A stretch of DNA of 64,000 nt from Rhizobium jaguaris (GTDB lineage: Bacteria > Pseudomonadota > Alphaproteobacteria > Rhizobiales > Rhizobiaceae). Below are positions 33,758-43,209 of the stretch, piece after piece. Where the stretch lies: positions 1,169,501-1,233,500 of the forward strand of contig NZ_CP032694.1 of assembly GCF_003627755.1 (NCBI RefSeq). The letters are read 5' to 3'. A program made the position numbers and the translations under genes. Every line of letters begins with the position of its first letter. The stretch's first letter is position 1. The notes beneath the pieces were generated by a model. It saw nothing but the letters and a program-made list of their open reading frames with translations, had not been told where the DNA came from and did no database searches.

Positions 33758-34866
33758 GAATTGCGTCCTGATGTGTAAGCGCTGGCTTTAATGAATGCGC
33801 GTGGAATAGCCTGTGCGATCGCTTTTTTCATGACGGTCGGCAAGGCCTGTGCTTCAAGATTTGTAACCGGCTCCCACCATCCGTCATTGCGGGTCGTGTT
33901 CGATGCCACCTGAGCGCGATAGATCGATAGCCGCAGTTCGAAGTGAGTGAAGACATGGGTCACGGTCCCGGCTGCCTGCCAATCGGCAGGGAAGGGCGCG
34001 GCTGCAGCGCTGGTCTCGCCGTCGATCCGTGCCGTCCAACCGGTGGTTGGTACTTCCGTCATGCCGCCGAGCAGGCCGCTGGCAATGCGCCGGCGTAAAT
34101 AAATCTCGCCATCGTCATTCACCGCCACGAAAGCGGCACCCTGACGCACCGGCTTTTCCTTCTTTGCCGCTTTGACAGGAAAATGTTCGGGATCATGCAG
34201 CCGCAATGCCTCGCAGGCATTGTTGAAGGGACAGAGTGCACAGGCCGGCCGTTTCGGCGTGCAGATCGTCGCGCCCAGATCCATCATCGCCTGCGCGAAA
34301 TCGCCTGGACGATCGGCAGGTGTTAGTAGCGCCACCTTCTGCTTCATCAATAGCTTGGCCGCGGGCAACGGTGTGGCGATGGCGTAAAGGCGGGAAATGA
34401 CGCGCTCGACATTGCGGTCCATGACGGCCGCCTGCCGGTTGAATGCGATGGCCGCGACCGCCGCTGCCGTATAGTCGCCGATTCCGGGCAAGGCCCGCAG
34501 CCCGTCCTCGGTATCCGGGAACAGACCGCCATGTTCCGCCGCCACGGCCTCCGCACATTTCTTGAGGTTGCGGGCGCGGGCATAATAGCCAAGCCCGGCC
34601 CAGGCGGCCATGACATCATCGGTGGGCGCCGCCGCAAGATCACGAACCGTCGGCCAGCGCTCCAGGAATTTGGCGAAGTAGGCTTTGACCGCCGGCACCG
34701 TGGTCTGCTGCAGCATCACCTCGGATAGCCAGATATGATAGGGATCGGGCCGGATGCCGCGCGCCGCCATCAGCGGCGAAATCCGCCAGGGCAGGTCGCG
34801 GTGATGACGGTCGTACCAGGAAAGAAGCTCTCCGCTCAGGGACGATATCTGCGGTGAAATATCCAT
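33754..34866 (-). CDS. mutY: A/G-specific adenine glycosylase
   Basis: Removes adenine opposite 8-oxoguanine. 370 residues with catalytic E49 (SEVMLQQT), helix-hairpin-helix LPGIGDYTAAAVAAIAF (126-142), D150 in AVMDRNVERV, and a [4Fe-4S] cluster set C202-x6-C209-x2-C212-x5-C218. The C-terminal MutT-like domain (residues about 235-350) recognises 8-oxoG. The usual VDGNV reads MDRNV here, an unusual Gly to Arg at the residue after the catalytic Asp. First gene of the leftward unit with HAD and SnoaL-like genes. Confidence 0.96.
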   Translation of the reverse strand: MDISPQISSLSGELLSWYDRHHRDLPWRISPLMAARGIRPDPYHIWLSEVMLQQTTVPAVKAYFAKFLERWPTVRDLAAAPTDDVMAAWAGLGYYARARNLKKCAEAVAAEHGGLFPDTEDGLRALPGIGDYTAAAVAAIAFNRQAAVMDRNVERVISRLYAIATPLPAAKLLMKQKVALLTPADRPGDFAQAMMDLGATICTPKRPACALCPFNNACEALRLHDPEHFPVKAAKKEKPVRQGAAFVAVNDDGEIYLRRRIASGLLGGMTEVPTTGWTARIDGETSAAAAPFPADWQAAGTVTHVFTHFELRLSIYRAQVASNTTRNDGWWEPVTNLEAQALPTVMKKAIAQAIPRAFIKASAYTSGRNS

Positions 34867-34978
34867 AATTTCCTATCGGTGAAGCGATTACATCCAACTC
34901 TCTAGACGCAATTGCTCGGGAAGTGAAAGTCGGAAAATATGAGATCCCCTAAACGGTGGAGATGAAGGAGAATTCATC

Positions 34979-35356
34979 ATGCTTATCGAGCTTTTCGATC
35001 GTCTATTGAATGCGAGTCCCAACCTAGGGCTTCTGAATATCTGCGTGGCAGAAATTCTTTTCTTGTCGCTTGTCTATTGTGTGATGTGGAAGTTGTTGCA
35101 CACACAACCATTTAAGGTTCTCATCGCTTATCTCAAACAAGAATTACGGCCGCAGCAAGAGAAGAGTTCGGATCGCTCACAAATGTTTTATCATGCTTTC
35201 GGTGCGCTCATCTTCTTTGTAATGGCGCTAAGCGTCTACGCCGCGTCGTCGGTTGTGTTGCTCGTTGCAGCTTGGCACACAGGTGAGAAGGGCGTATTTC
35301 CCCTACAGCTACTGGCCCTGGGATTTTCCTTCTTGGTCTTGTTGCAACGCAACTGA
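34979..35356 (+). CDS. unrecognised small membrane protein
   Basis: 125 residues with two long hydrophobic segments (about 17-40 and 75-98) and a third at the C-terminus (108-122), separated by a polar loop (KQELRPQQEKSSDRSQ). GAAGGAG nine bases before ATG 34979 is a good ribosome site. I recognise no family. Base composition is lower in GC than mutY and DUF721 on either side, so it may be an acquired gene in the otherwise conserved mutY-smc segment. Confidence 0.65.
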   Translation: MLIELFDRLLNASPNLGLLNICVAEILFLSLVYCVMWKLLHTQPFKVLIAYLKQELRPQQEKSSDRSQMFYHAFGALIFFVMALSVYAASSVVLLVAAWHTGEKGVFPLQLLALGFSFLVLLQRN

Positions 35357-35487
35357 TGCGCAACAATGCAGTGAAAGAGTGGAGATTATTTCGTGCTCTT
35401 TTGCAAAACAGAAAAGGCAGTTCTCTTTGACGTTCCTGCCGCGCTAATGCTTCGTTCTGACGCCGGGAAGCGACCTATAGCCTCAAA

Positions 35488-36006
35488 ATGAGCGAATATC
35501 GTCTGTCAAAAATGCCGCGTCGCGGCGAAAAACAGATTTCCGAGCTGACCAACGGCATCATCGATCCCGTTCTGGCGAAGCGTGCGGGAATTAATACCGC
35601 GCTGCTCGGTTCCTGGGACGAGATCGCCGGCGAGGATTTCGCCGAATGCACACGGCCGGAGAAGATCGCCTGGGCCAAACGCGGCGGCTCGGGCGATGAT
35701 GGCGGTTATCAGCCCGGTGTGCTGACCGTCGCCTGCGAGGGCGCTCGCGCCTTGTTTCTGACCCATGCACAGGGCGAGCTCATCCAGCGCATCAACGGCT
35801 TCTTCGGCTTCCATGCCGTCAGCCAGATCCGCATCGTCCAAAAGCCGGTCTCCGTTGCCTCCAAACGCTCGCGCACGCCGCCGCCGCTAAAGGGCGAGGC
35901 GGCGCGAAAGCTGGAAGACATGATGGACGGCATCGAGGACGACAAGCTCCGTGCGGCAATTCAAAGATTGGGTACGGCGATGGTCTGGAAGCGGGGTAAG
36001 AGATAA
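35488..36006 (+). CDS. DUF721 (DciA-like) protein
   Basis: 172-residue DUF721 protein: LTNGIIDPVLAKRAGINTALLGSWDEIAGEDFAECTRPEKIAW and then GVLTVACEGARALFLTHAQGELIQRINGFFG, the family domain. Proteins with this domain include DciA, which helps load replicative helicase; whether this one does so is inference. Long gap of about 130 bases from the previous gene and a parDE module downstream. Confidence 0.9.
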   Translation: MSEYRLSKMPRRGEKQISELTNGIIDPVLAKRAGINTALLGSWDEIAGEDFAECTRPEKIAWAKRGGSGDDGGYQPGVLTVACEGARALFLTHAQGELIQRINGFFGFHAVSQIRIVQKPVSVASKRSRTPPPLKGEAARKLEDMMDGIEDDKLRAAIQRLGTAMVWKRGKR

Positions 36007-36067
36007 TCCAAACTTGCTTTTTGTGAATGACACTGTCATACTCAGAAGATATTTGCAGGAGCTAAAT

Positions 36068-36343
36068 ATGCGAACCAGCAAGCCGATAACGGTCACACTC
36101 GGTAGCCAACAGCGCGGTGTGGATGCCCGATTGGAATCCGGAGCGTACGATTCCGCCAGCGAGGTCCTGCGCGCTGCTTTGAGGGCGCTGGACCGTGAAG
36201 AAGAAGTCATCAATCAAATCATGCGCGCAAAGATCCAGGAAGCGCTTGATGACCCTCGACCCGGCAGAGACGCTGACGAAGTTTTTGATCGAGTCGAAAA
36301 AATACATGCCGAGCGGATGAAAGCGGCTGGTCGTGAACTATAG
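36068..36343 (+). CDS. ParD-family antitoxin (second module)
   Basis: 91-residue ribbon-helix-helix antitoxin: TVTLGSQQRGVDARLESGAYDSASEVLRAALRALDREEE, then an acidic/charged C-terminus. AGGAG is six bases before ATG 36068. The sequence differs clearly from the ParD at 15969, so the two modules probably do not cross-react. It overlaps the toxin gene by 11 bases. Confidence 0.9.
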   Translation: MRTSKPITVTLGSQQRGVDARLESGAYDSASEVLRAALRALDREEEVINQIMRAKIQEALDDPRPGRDADEVFDRVEKIHAERMKAAGREL

Positions 36344-36638
36344 GGTTGTTTTCAGCGTTTTTGCCGAAGACGACCTTATTGGTATCTATGAATTCATTGC
36401 GAAAGACAGCCCGAGCCGCGCGCTGTCGTTTGTCCAACGGCTCCGGGTACAGTGCGGAACGCTTAAGACAATGGCCGCTCGAGGTCCTCAACGTGAGGGT
36501 TTAGGGTCGGGTGTTCGAATTATGGTGTTCGAGCGGCGGGTGACGGTCGCATATCATATCAAGAACGAGCAGGTGATTATTCTACGTCTCTTTTATGCTG
36601 GTCAAAATATCCCATCGACCTTAATCGACGAGCACTGA
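36333..36638 (+). CDS. ParE/RelE-superfamily toxin (second module)
   Basis: 101-residue ParE-like toxin: YRVVFSVFAEDDLIGIYEFIAKDSPSRALSFVQRLR at the start and GVRIMVFERRVTVAYHIKNEQVIILRLFYAGQNI at the end, the ParE beta-sheet. The GTG start at 36333 lies within the antitoxin coding end. The module sits between the DUF721 and dsbA genes, which are adjacent in many relatives, so insertion here is likely. Confidence 0.88.
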   Translation: MNYRVVFSVFAEDDLIGIYEFIAKDSPSRALSFVQRLRVQCGTLKTMAARGPQREGLGSGVRIMVFERRVTVAYHIKNEQVIILRLFYAGQNIPSTLIDEH

Positions 36639-36805
36639 GCTTGCGCACTGCCCCATCCCAATCAATTCTGACGATAATTTAACCTTTTTGTCTTCTGTAG
36701 GTCACAATTCTTTGAAGAAAGTTGGTCAACCGTGCCTTGTTAGTGGTAACTGGCCGTTATATCGCAATGAACCATTCACAGACCTCTCAAACGACGGGTG
36801 ACTCT

Positions 36806-37540
36806 ATGCCGATGTCCGACATGCTTTTGACTAAACGCCACCTGCTGGGCGGCACCGCCGCGGCGGCCCTCTCCCTGGCGTTCGCTGCCTTTGCCGACAC
36901 CGCATCCGCCGCCAATGCCACCACCGTCGGCGGTGCCCAGGAGACCACCAATGCCGCCTCGCCGGAGGACCAAGTTCCGTCGTCGGAAGGCAACGTCGAC
37001 ATGAACGAGGTGCTGAAGCCCGGCCCGCTGCCGGAGATCGCGCTTGGCAAGGAAGACGCCCCGGTCAAGATCGTCGAGTACATGTCGCTGACCTGCCCGC
37101 ACTGCGCGCATTTCGCCACGACGACTTTCGACGCGATCAAGCAGAAATACGTCGACACCGGCAAGGTCCGCTTCATCATCCGCGAATTCCCCTTCGACCC
37201 GCGCGCCGCCGCCGCTTTCATGCTGGCCCGTTGTGCGCCGCAGGAACAGTATCTTCCGATGGTCGATATGCTGTTCAAGCAGCAGATCGCCTGGGCGTCG
37301 CCGGATGTGGATGGCCGTTCCGCACTGCTGCAAATGTCGAAACTTGCCGGTTTTACTGAGGATAGCTTTACGAAATGCTTGACGAACCAGAAGCTTCTGG
37401 ATGATGTCAACTCAGTTAGGGAACGTGCGGCCAAGGACTTCGGCGTCAATGCTACGCCGACCTTCTTGATCAACGGCAAGCGTTATGCAGGGGACATGTC
37501 GGTTGGTGCTATGTCGAAGCTCATCGATAGCCTTCTCTGA
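36806..37540 (+). CDS. DsbA-family thioredoxin-fold protein
   Basis: 244-residue exported thiol-disulfide protein. Signal peptide with KRH and a hydrophobic core (about 10-36, ending near ADTASA). Active site CPHC at 97-100 (YMSLTCPHCAHF), and the cis-Pro loop NATPTFLING. Between signal and domain is a 40-residue disordered linker (VGGAQETTNAASPEDQ). Start is uncertain: ATG 36806 is chosen with GGGTGA upstream; 36767 and 36812 are possible. It lies directly before smc. Confidence 0.92.
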   Translation: MPMSDMLLTKRHLLGGTAAAALSLAFAAFADTASAANATTVGGAQETTNAASPEDQVPSSEGNVDMNEVLKPGPLPEIALGKEDAPVKIVEYMSLTCPHCAHFATTTFDAIKQKYVDTGKVRFIIREFPFDPRAAAAFMLARCAPQEQYLPMVDMLFKQQIAWASPDVDGRSALLQMSKLAGFTEDSFTKCLTNQKLLDDVNSVRERAAKDFGVNATPTFLINGKRYAGDMSVGAMSKLIDSLL

Positions 37541-37663
37541 TCCGTGCCTTTTCGAAACGGCGGGCGGCGGGGAAACCTGCGCGCCCGTTTTTTCGTCTCT
37601 CACTCCTGAAAAGATAGGGGTTTCGTCCTTCCTCCGCCCGCGCGGAGAGGGGGAGTGGCGCTT

Positions 37664-40600
37664 ATGAAGTTCAACAGGCTTCGTCTCGTCGGCTTCAAAT
37701 CCTTTGTGGAGCCGGCGGAATTCGTCATTGAGCGCGGATTGACCGGCGTCGTCGGTCCGAACGGCTGCGGCAAGTCCAACCTGGTCGAAGCGCTGCGCTG
37801 GGTGATGGGCGAGAATTCCTACAAGAACATGCGCGCCTCAGGCATGGACGATGTCATCTTCTCCGGTTCCGGCAATCGCCCGGCGCGCAATACCGCGGAA
37901 GTCGGCCTCTATCTCGACAACAGCGACCGCACGGCACCCGCCGCCTTTAACGACAGTGACGAAATCCAGGTCACCCGCCGCATCGAACGCGAGCAGGGCT
38001 CGCTCTATCGCATCAACGGCAAGGAGGCCCGCGCCAAGGATGTGCAACTGTTGTTCGCCGATGCCTCGACCGGCGCGCGTTCGCCGTCGATGGTCGGGCA
38101 AGGGCGTATCGGCGAGCTGATCCAGGCCAAGCCACAGGCTCGCCGGCAACTTCTCGAAGAGGCGGCCGGCATTTCCGGCCTGCATTCGCGCCGACACGAA
38201 GCGGAACTGCGCCTGCGCGCCGCCGAAGGCAATCTCGAACGTCTCGATGACGTGACCTCGCAGCTTGAAAGCCAGATCGAGAGCCTGAAGCGCCAGGCGC
38301 GTCAGGCCAACCGCTTCAAGATGCTCTCCGCCGATATCCGAGCCCGCGAGGCCATGCTCCTGCATATCCACTGGGTGCAAGCAAAGGAGGCGGAAGCGGA
38401 GGCCGACAACGCCCTCAAGCAGGCGACGCTTTTGGTTGCCGAAAAGGCGCAGATACAGATGGAGGCGGCGAAGACACAGGGTGTCGCCAGCCTGAAGCTG
38501 CCGGAACTGCGAGAAGGGGAAGCAAAAGCCGCGGCCGCATTGCAGCGCCTGCAGATCGCCCGCACTCAGCTTGAAGAGGATGCCAACCGCATTCTCGGTC
38601 GTCGAGACGAGTTGACCCGGCGGCTGGCGCAACTAGCTGAAGATATCCGCCGCGAAGAGCGCCTTGTTTCCGACAATACTCAAATCCTGGCCAAGCTCGA
38701 CGCGGAGGAGGCCGATATTGCCGATATTCTCGCCGATTCGGGCCGGCTTGCCGAGGAGACGCGCGAGGCTTTCGAAGAGGCTGCCGCCAAGCTGGCCGAT
38801 AGCGAGCGTATCTTTACCGCGCTGACTGCGGAACGCGCAGAAGCTGCTGCCGCCCGCAATCAGCTCGAGCGCGCCATCCGCGATCTTGCCGACCGCAAGA
38901 TGCGGCTGGAACGCCAGATGGACGAGGCGAACCGTGAGCTTGCTGCGATCGATGAAAAAATCGCCGCCCTGCCGGATCCCGGCGAAAAGCGCGACGTGGT
39001 CGAGGCCGCTGAAAATGTCGTAGCCGATGCGGAGGTGGCGATCCAGTTCGTCGAGGCGGCCCTCTCTAGGGCCCGTGAAACCGAAGCTTTATCCCGCGCG
39101 CCGGTCGATGAAGCCCGTTCGCGGCTGAATGCCTTGGAAACGGAAGCACGCACGATCTCCAATATGCTGGCGGCGGGAGCCACCTCGGCCGCATTTGCAC
39201 CCGTTGCGGAAGAACTGCGCGTCGATCGCGGCTTCGAGACCGCGCTTGGTGCAGCTCTTGGCGACGATCTTGAATCGCCGCTGGATCCGCAAGCGCCGGT
39301 GTATTGGTCCGACAATGGGAGCGGCGCGACCGATCCCGCCTTGCCGGAAGGCGTCGTGCCGCTGATTACGCATGTCGGCGCACCGGCTGCGTTGACGAGG
39401 CGTCTGCGCCAGATCGGCCTTGTCGCCGCCGAGGACGCCATGCGTCTCATGCCGACATTGAAACCAGGCCAGCGGCTGGTGACGAAAGACGGCGCCGTAT
39501 TTCGCTGGGACGGGCACGTGACCGGGGCCGATGCCCCCAGCGCAGCCGCCCTGCGATTGGCACAGAAAAATCGCCTTGCGGAGCTTGAGGCCGAAGCCGA
39601 GGTGGCACGTGATGTCCTGGCCGAGGCCGAGGAGCGCTTGGCAATCGCCGGCGATGCGATCCGCGCCGAGGAAGGTCGGCTTGTCGTCGCGCGTGACACC
39701 AGCCGGCTTGCTGCCCGCCACCTCGCGGAAGCTCGCGAAGCATTGGCGATGGCGGAGCGCGCCTCCGGCGACTTGATCCGCCGTCGCGATGTCATCACGG
39801 AAGCTACCAGCCATCTGCAGGCACAGATGGAAGAGGTGGCGGTGCAAGATGAAAATGCCCGCATCGAATTGGAGGATGCGCCCGATCTGACGACGATGGA
39901 TCTCAAGCTGCGCGATCAGCAGGCGGATGTCGCCACAGATCGCGGTGCTCTCGCAGAGGCGCGTGCCCGTTACGAGGGCCTCAATCGGGAAAACGAAGCG
40001 CGGCAGCGCCGCATCCTGGCGATCCGGCAGGAGCGCGACGGTTGGCGCCAGCGTGCCGCCAGCGCCGAAGAGCATATCCAGACTTTGCGCGACCGCGAGA
40101 AAGAGGCGCGCGACGAGGCAGCCGAGCTGGACCTTGCCCCGGATGAATTCGATGATAAGCGCCGCGCGCTGATGAACGAGCTGCAAAAGGCCGAGGAGGC
40201 GCGCCGCGCCGCGGCCGACCGCCTGGTTGAGGCAGAAATCGTTCAGCGCGAGGCCGACCGCCAGGCCGCCACGGCGCTGTCGGAACTGGCGGAAAGCCGC
40301 GAAAAGCGCGGCCGTATCGAGGAGCGGCTGGTTTCTGCCCGCGAGCGCCGTCAGGAAAGCGAGTTGCGCATCCGCCAGGCGTTGAATGTAGAACTGCACG
40401 AGGTGTTGCGGCTCGCGGGCCTGTCGGCGGGGCAGAATATTCCCGATTTGCGCGAAGTGGAGCGTGAGCTGGAGCGGCTGAAGATCGAGCGCGAGCGCCT
40501 CGGTGCCGTCAATCTGCGTGCCGAAGAGGAAAGCAAAGAACTGACCGAACGGCTACGGGCCTTGATCAAGGAGCGCGACGATGTCATCGACGCCATCCGT

Positions 40601-41125
40601 AAGCTGCGCGGTGCGATCCAGAGCCTTAACCGAGAAGGCCGCGAGCGGCTGATCGCCGCTTTCGACGTCGTCAATGTGCAGTTCCAGCGGCTGTTTACGC
40701 ATCTCTTCGGCGGCGGAACGGCCGAGTTGCAATTGATCGAATCGGACGATCCGCTGGAGGCCGGCCTCGAAATCCTCGCCCGTCCGCCGGGCAAGAAGCC
40801 GCAGACCATGACGCTGCTTTCCGGTGGCGAACAGGCGTTGACGGCGATGGCGCTGATCTTTGCCGTCTTCCTCACCAATCCGGCGCCGATCTGCGTGCTG
40901 GACGAAGTCGACGCGCCGCTCGACGACCACAATGTCGAGCGCTATTGCAATCTCATGGACGAGATGGCGGCATCGACTGAAACGCGTTTCGTGGTCATTA
41001 CTCACAATCCCATCACTATGGCGCGCATGGACCGTCTCTTCGGCGTCACTATGGCCGAACAGGGCGTTTCACAGCTTGTTTCCGTCGACCTGCAGACCGC
41101 GGAGCAATTGCGGGAAATAGCTTGA
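37664..41125 (+). CDS. smc: chromosome segregation protein SMC
   Basis: 1153-residue condensin ATPase. Walker A GPNGCGKSN at 31-39, long coiled coils (about 170-500 and 640-1000) flanking a hinge near 500-640, ABC signature LLSGGEQALTA near 1052 and Walker B ICVLDEVDAPLDD near 1077. It compacts and helps segregate the chromosome with ScpA/B. ATG 37664 has GAGAGGGGGAG nine bases upstream; an in-frame GTG at 37655 is within that purine run. No terminator was seen before the convergent MBL gene. Confidence 0.97.
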   Translation: MKFNRLRLVGFKSFVEPAEFVIERGLTGVVGPNGCGKSNLVEALRWVMGENSYKNMRASGMDDVIFSGSGNRPARNTAEVGLYLDNSDRTAPAAFNDSDEIQVTRRIEREQGSLYRINGKEARAKDVQLLFADASTGARSPSMVGQGRIGELIQAKPQARRQLLEEAAGISGLHSRRHEAELRLRAAEGNLERLDDVTSQLESQIESLKRQARQANRFKMLSADIRAREAMLLHIHWVQAKEAEAEADNALKQATLLVAEKAQIQMEAAKTQGVASLKLPELREGEAKAAAALQRLQIARTQLEEDANRILGRRDELTRRLAQLAEDIRREERLVSDNTQILAKLDAEEADIADILADSGRLAEETREAFEEAAAKLADSERIFTALTAERAEAAAARNQLERAIRDLADRKMRLERQMDEANRELAAIDEKIAALPDPGEKRDVVEAAENVVADAEVAIQFVEAALSRARETEALSRAPVDEARSRLNALETEARTISNMLAAGATSAAFAPVAEELRVDRGFETALGAALGDDLESPLDPQAPVYWSDNGSGATDPALPEGVVPLITHVGAPAALTRRLRQIGLVAAEDAMRLMPTLKPGQRLVTKDGAVFRWDGHVTGADAPSAAALRLAQKNRLAELEAEAEVARDVLAEAEERLAIAGDAIRAEEGRLVVARDTSRLAARHLAEAREALAMAERASGDLIRRRDVITEATSHLQAQMEEVAVQDENARIELEDAPDLTTMDLKLRDQQADVATDRGALAEARARYEGLNRENEARQRRILAIRQERDGWRQRAASAEEHIQTLRDREKEARDEAAELDLAPDEFDDKRRALMNELQKAEEARRAAADRLVEAEIVQREADRQAATALSELAESREKRGRIEERLVSARERRQESELRIRQALNVELHEVLRLAGLSAGQNIPDLREVERELERLKIERERLGAVNLRAEEESKELTERLRALIKERDDVIDAIRKLRGAIQSLNREGRERLIAAFDVVNVQFQRLFTHLFGGGTAELQLIESDDPLEAGLEILARPPGKKPQTMTLLSGGEQALTAMALIFAVFLTNPAPICVLDEVDAPLDDHNVERYCNLMDEMAASTETRFVVITHNPITMARMDRLFGVTMAEQGVSQLVSVDLQTAEQLREIA

Positions 41126-41193
41126 TGTTTTTCGTTGTTCGGCGGCAGCTTCCAACAATGCGTTGATTGTCCGAACCAATCCGAGACGTGTTC

Positions 41194-42060
41194 TCAACCC
41201 TGCTTTTTGGCGGCGTTCGAGGCACCCCAAAGTGAGCCTGGATTGGCGCGATTGGGATAGAGTTCCAGCATAGCGTCGTAGAGCTCACGCGCGGTCGTCG
41301 TTGCCTCATTCAGGCGATTGAAATCGAGAAGATATTGCCGCGTCTCGCTGATAATCCGGGGATCATCGGCGTTTTCAGGCAATTTGTGCCCTGCGATTAC
41401 CGTCTGGGGCTGCAGTACCTCAAGCTTGTCAAGCGCGGCGATCCATTCAAGCCGGCTCTGCGTATCGGTCTCGCCAAGGTAAGGATGGATACCGTTATAG
41501 ACGACGTCACCGCCGACGATCAGGCCGGTCGAGGGGACATACAAGCAGGTTGAATGGCTCGTGTCGGTATGCCCAGTATTCACCACGACAAGCTTATGCC
41601 CTTCCAGTTCTACACTGTCGCCGTCGAGCGGTTCGGCGATGAGCAATCGGTCTGGAATCTGGCCGGGAAAGAGTCTGCGCCAGAAATTGTCGATCGACTC
41701 TGGCGACAGTTGCGCATGCATGGCCTCGACCACCGCCGGCGTCGCGAACGCCTTTGCATTGGGGAAACGCTCCAGAAGCGGCGCGAGGCCAAAGAAATGA
41801 TCGCCATGTCCGTGGGTGACGTAGATCGTGGTGAGGTTCTTGCCGCTCGCGGCGACCCATTCCACCAAGACCTGCGCCTGCTCGGCTGTGAGAAACGTAT
41901 CGACAAGGACTGCGTCGCGCTCGCCATAGATGAGCGTCGATGAATTCACCACCCACATCAGCTCCTCTTTGCCGGCTGGCACGTCGCGGCCAAGGCCGGG
42001 GCGTTTGATCGTCAATACATCCCAGTTCAGGCCCGGCTTCGCAGTTTCAATCTCGGTCAT
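41194..42060 (-). CDS. MBL-fold metallo-hydrolase
   Basis: 288-residue metallo-beta-lactamase-fold enzyme with the full HGHGDH motif (H83, H85, D87, H88), a later His in NTGHTDTSHST and the Asp of GGDVV. These give a dinuclear zinc site. The substrate is unknown (it is closest in layout to glyoxalase II/quorum-lactonase-like hydrolases). GGAG six to seven bases before ATG 42060. Divergent from a TetR gene whose operator and promoter occupy the shared region, so TetR control of this enzyme is likely. Confidence 0.9.
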   Translation of the reverse strand: MTEIETAKPGLNWDVLTIKRPGLGRDVPAGKEELMWVVNSSTLIYGERDAVLVDTFLTAEQAQVLVEWVAASGKNLTTIYVTHGHGDHFFGLAPLLERFPNAKAFATPAVVEAMHAQLSPESIDNFWRRLFPGQIPDRLLIAEPLDGDSVELEGHKLVVVNTGHTDTSHSTCLYVPSTGLIVGGDVVYNGIHPYLGETDTQSRLEWIAALDKLEVLQPQTVIAGHKLPENADDPRIISETRQYLLDFNRLNEATTTARELYDAMLELYPNRANPGSLWGASNAAKKQG

Positions 42061-42217
42061 TGTTATCTCCATTGCGGTTTGAGGGCTTGGCAACCAATTG
42101 ATCTCGTTGGATCAATGCTCATATTCGCGATGATCGGGGCGCGCTTCGCCGGCAGGCGTCCCAAACGAGGATGCCCGTATTCGACTTCCGGTATGATGCG
42201 TGTTAGCTGCCCCTCTC

Positions 42218-42246
42218 TTGACAGTTGTTCCGAGACTGGCGATAAA
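42218..42246 (+). promoter_or_regulatory. promoter of the TetR gene
   Basis: TTGACA (42218-42223, perfect -35) and GATAAA (42241-42246) are separated by 17 bases. Transcription would start near 42253 and run into the TetR operator and then the gene. Confidence 0.7.
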
Positions 42247-42254
42247 CACCGTAT

Positions 42255-42266
42255 GACCGGTTGGTC
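42255..42266. promoter_or_regulatory. TetR operator
   Basis: GACC-GGTT-GGTC is an inverted repeat just downstream of the -10, a position where a bound TetR dimer would block the start of transcription. Autoregulation is inferred. Confidence 0.6.
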
Positions 42267-42288
42267 TGAATTAGTCAAGAGGCCTGAA

Positions 42289-42903
42289 ATGAAATCTTCT
42301 ACAGGCGCCAAGCGCGGCCCAAAGCCAAAGCCCGATACGCGTAACAACCTCCTTCAGGTGGGACTGCAGATAATCCACGCCGAAGGCTATGCCGCGACCG
42401 GCATCCAGAGCATCGTAGATCGGGCGGATGTTCCCAAGGCTTCTTTTTACAATCATTTCCCGAGCAAGGAGGCATTCGGGATCGAAGTGATCGATGCCTA
42501 TTTCGATCGCAACGAGAGCAAGTTGCGTGACTTCTTCTGCAATTCGAATGTTGGTCCACTCGCCAGGTTGGAAGCCTATTTCGATGATCGCATCGCTGCC
42601 TTCAGAGCGAATGGATTTGCGCGAGGATGCTTACTTGGCAATTTCGCCGCAGAGGTTGCCGATCATAGCGAGCCCGTGCGCGAGCATGTGGTTGAACATC
42701 TTGAAGCTTGGAGCAGTTTCTTTGAAAAATGTATCGCAGAGGCGCAGGAGCGGCGAGACATCGACAACAAGCTTCCTGCGGCTTTGCTCGGTCGTTTCGT
42801 GTTGAACAGTTGGGAAGGCGCGTTGTTGCGTATGCGAGCCGAAAAGAGCGATGCAGCGCTGCTCGAATTCAAGGAAGTCATCTTTGGTGGGCTCTTCGCC
42901 TAG
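42289..42903 (+). CDS. TetR family transcriptional regulator
   Basis: 204-residue TetR protein. The N-terminal HTH (LLQVGLQIIHAEGYAATGIQSIVDRADVPKASFYNHFPSKEAFGIEVIDAY, about residues 21-72 overall) is canonical. The C-terminal domain has FARGCLLGNFAAEVADHSEPVREHV, typical of a subgroup with a cysteine near the ligand pocket, so an electrophile sensor is possible. ATG 42289 has AAGAGG six bases upstream; ATG 42253 coincides with the predicted transcription start and is less likely. Divergent MBL hydrolase gene is the likely target. Confidence 0.9.
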   Translation: MKSSTGAKRGPKPKPDTRNNLLQVGLQIIHAEGYAATGIQSIVDRADVPKASFYNHFPSKEAFGIEVIDAYFDRNESKLRDFFCNSNVGPLARLEAYFDDRIAAFRANGFARGCLLGNFAAEVADHSEPVREHVVEHLEAWSSFFEKCIAEAQERRDIDNKLPAALLGRFVLNSWEGALLRMRAEKSDAALLEFKEVIFGGLFA

Positions 42904-43209
42904 CGTGATGTCCGGGCGAAATTTCTGTTCGAGCGCTATTACGGTGTCGAAAGTTAGCCTGGCGAAAGCCGCTATCGACCTCCCGCTTTGGCTCCGTACA
43001 CAGCAGGTCTTGACGGTTCATTTGACCCTTTGGTTTCAAGAAATCTAGGCGCTCTTTGCATTTCGCCGTATCCCGGCAACGCCCCTTGGAACGAAAAATG
43101 TTTCACTTATCTACAAGAAATTGCTGTCTCGGCTGCCGCACAGCCGGAAAGCGTGTTAGATTTCTTTTCGATCAATAATACGTGGCGCTAATCCGCCCGG
43201 AAGGGAAGT
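42904..43209. other. intergenic region without recognised features
   Basis: About 306 bases between TetR and the CNNM gene. No gene, repeat or terminator was recognised; short frames look like noise. A promoter for the CNNM gene is expected but not identified. Confidence 0.4.

Noticed and set aside
39089..40399. Long minus-strand frame over smc
   Set aside because: Antisense to the smc coiled-coil region; no family character.
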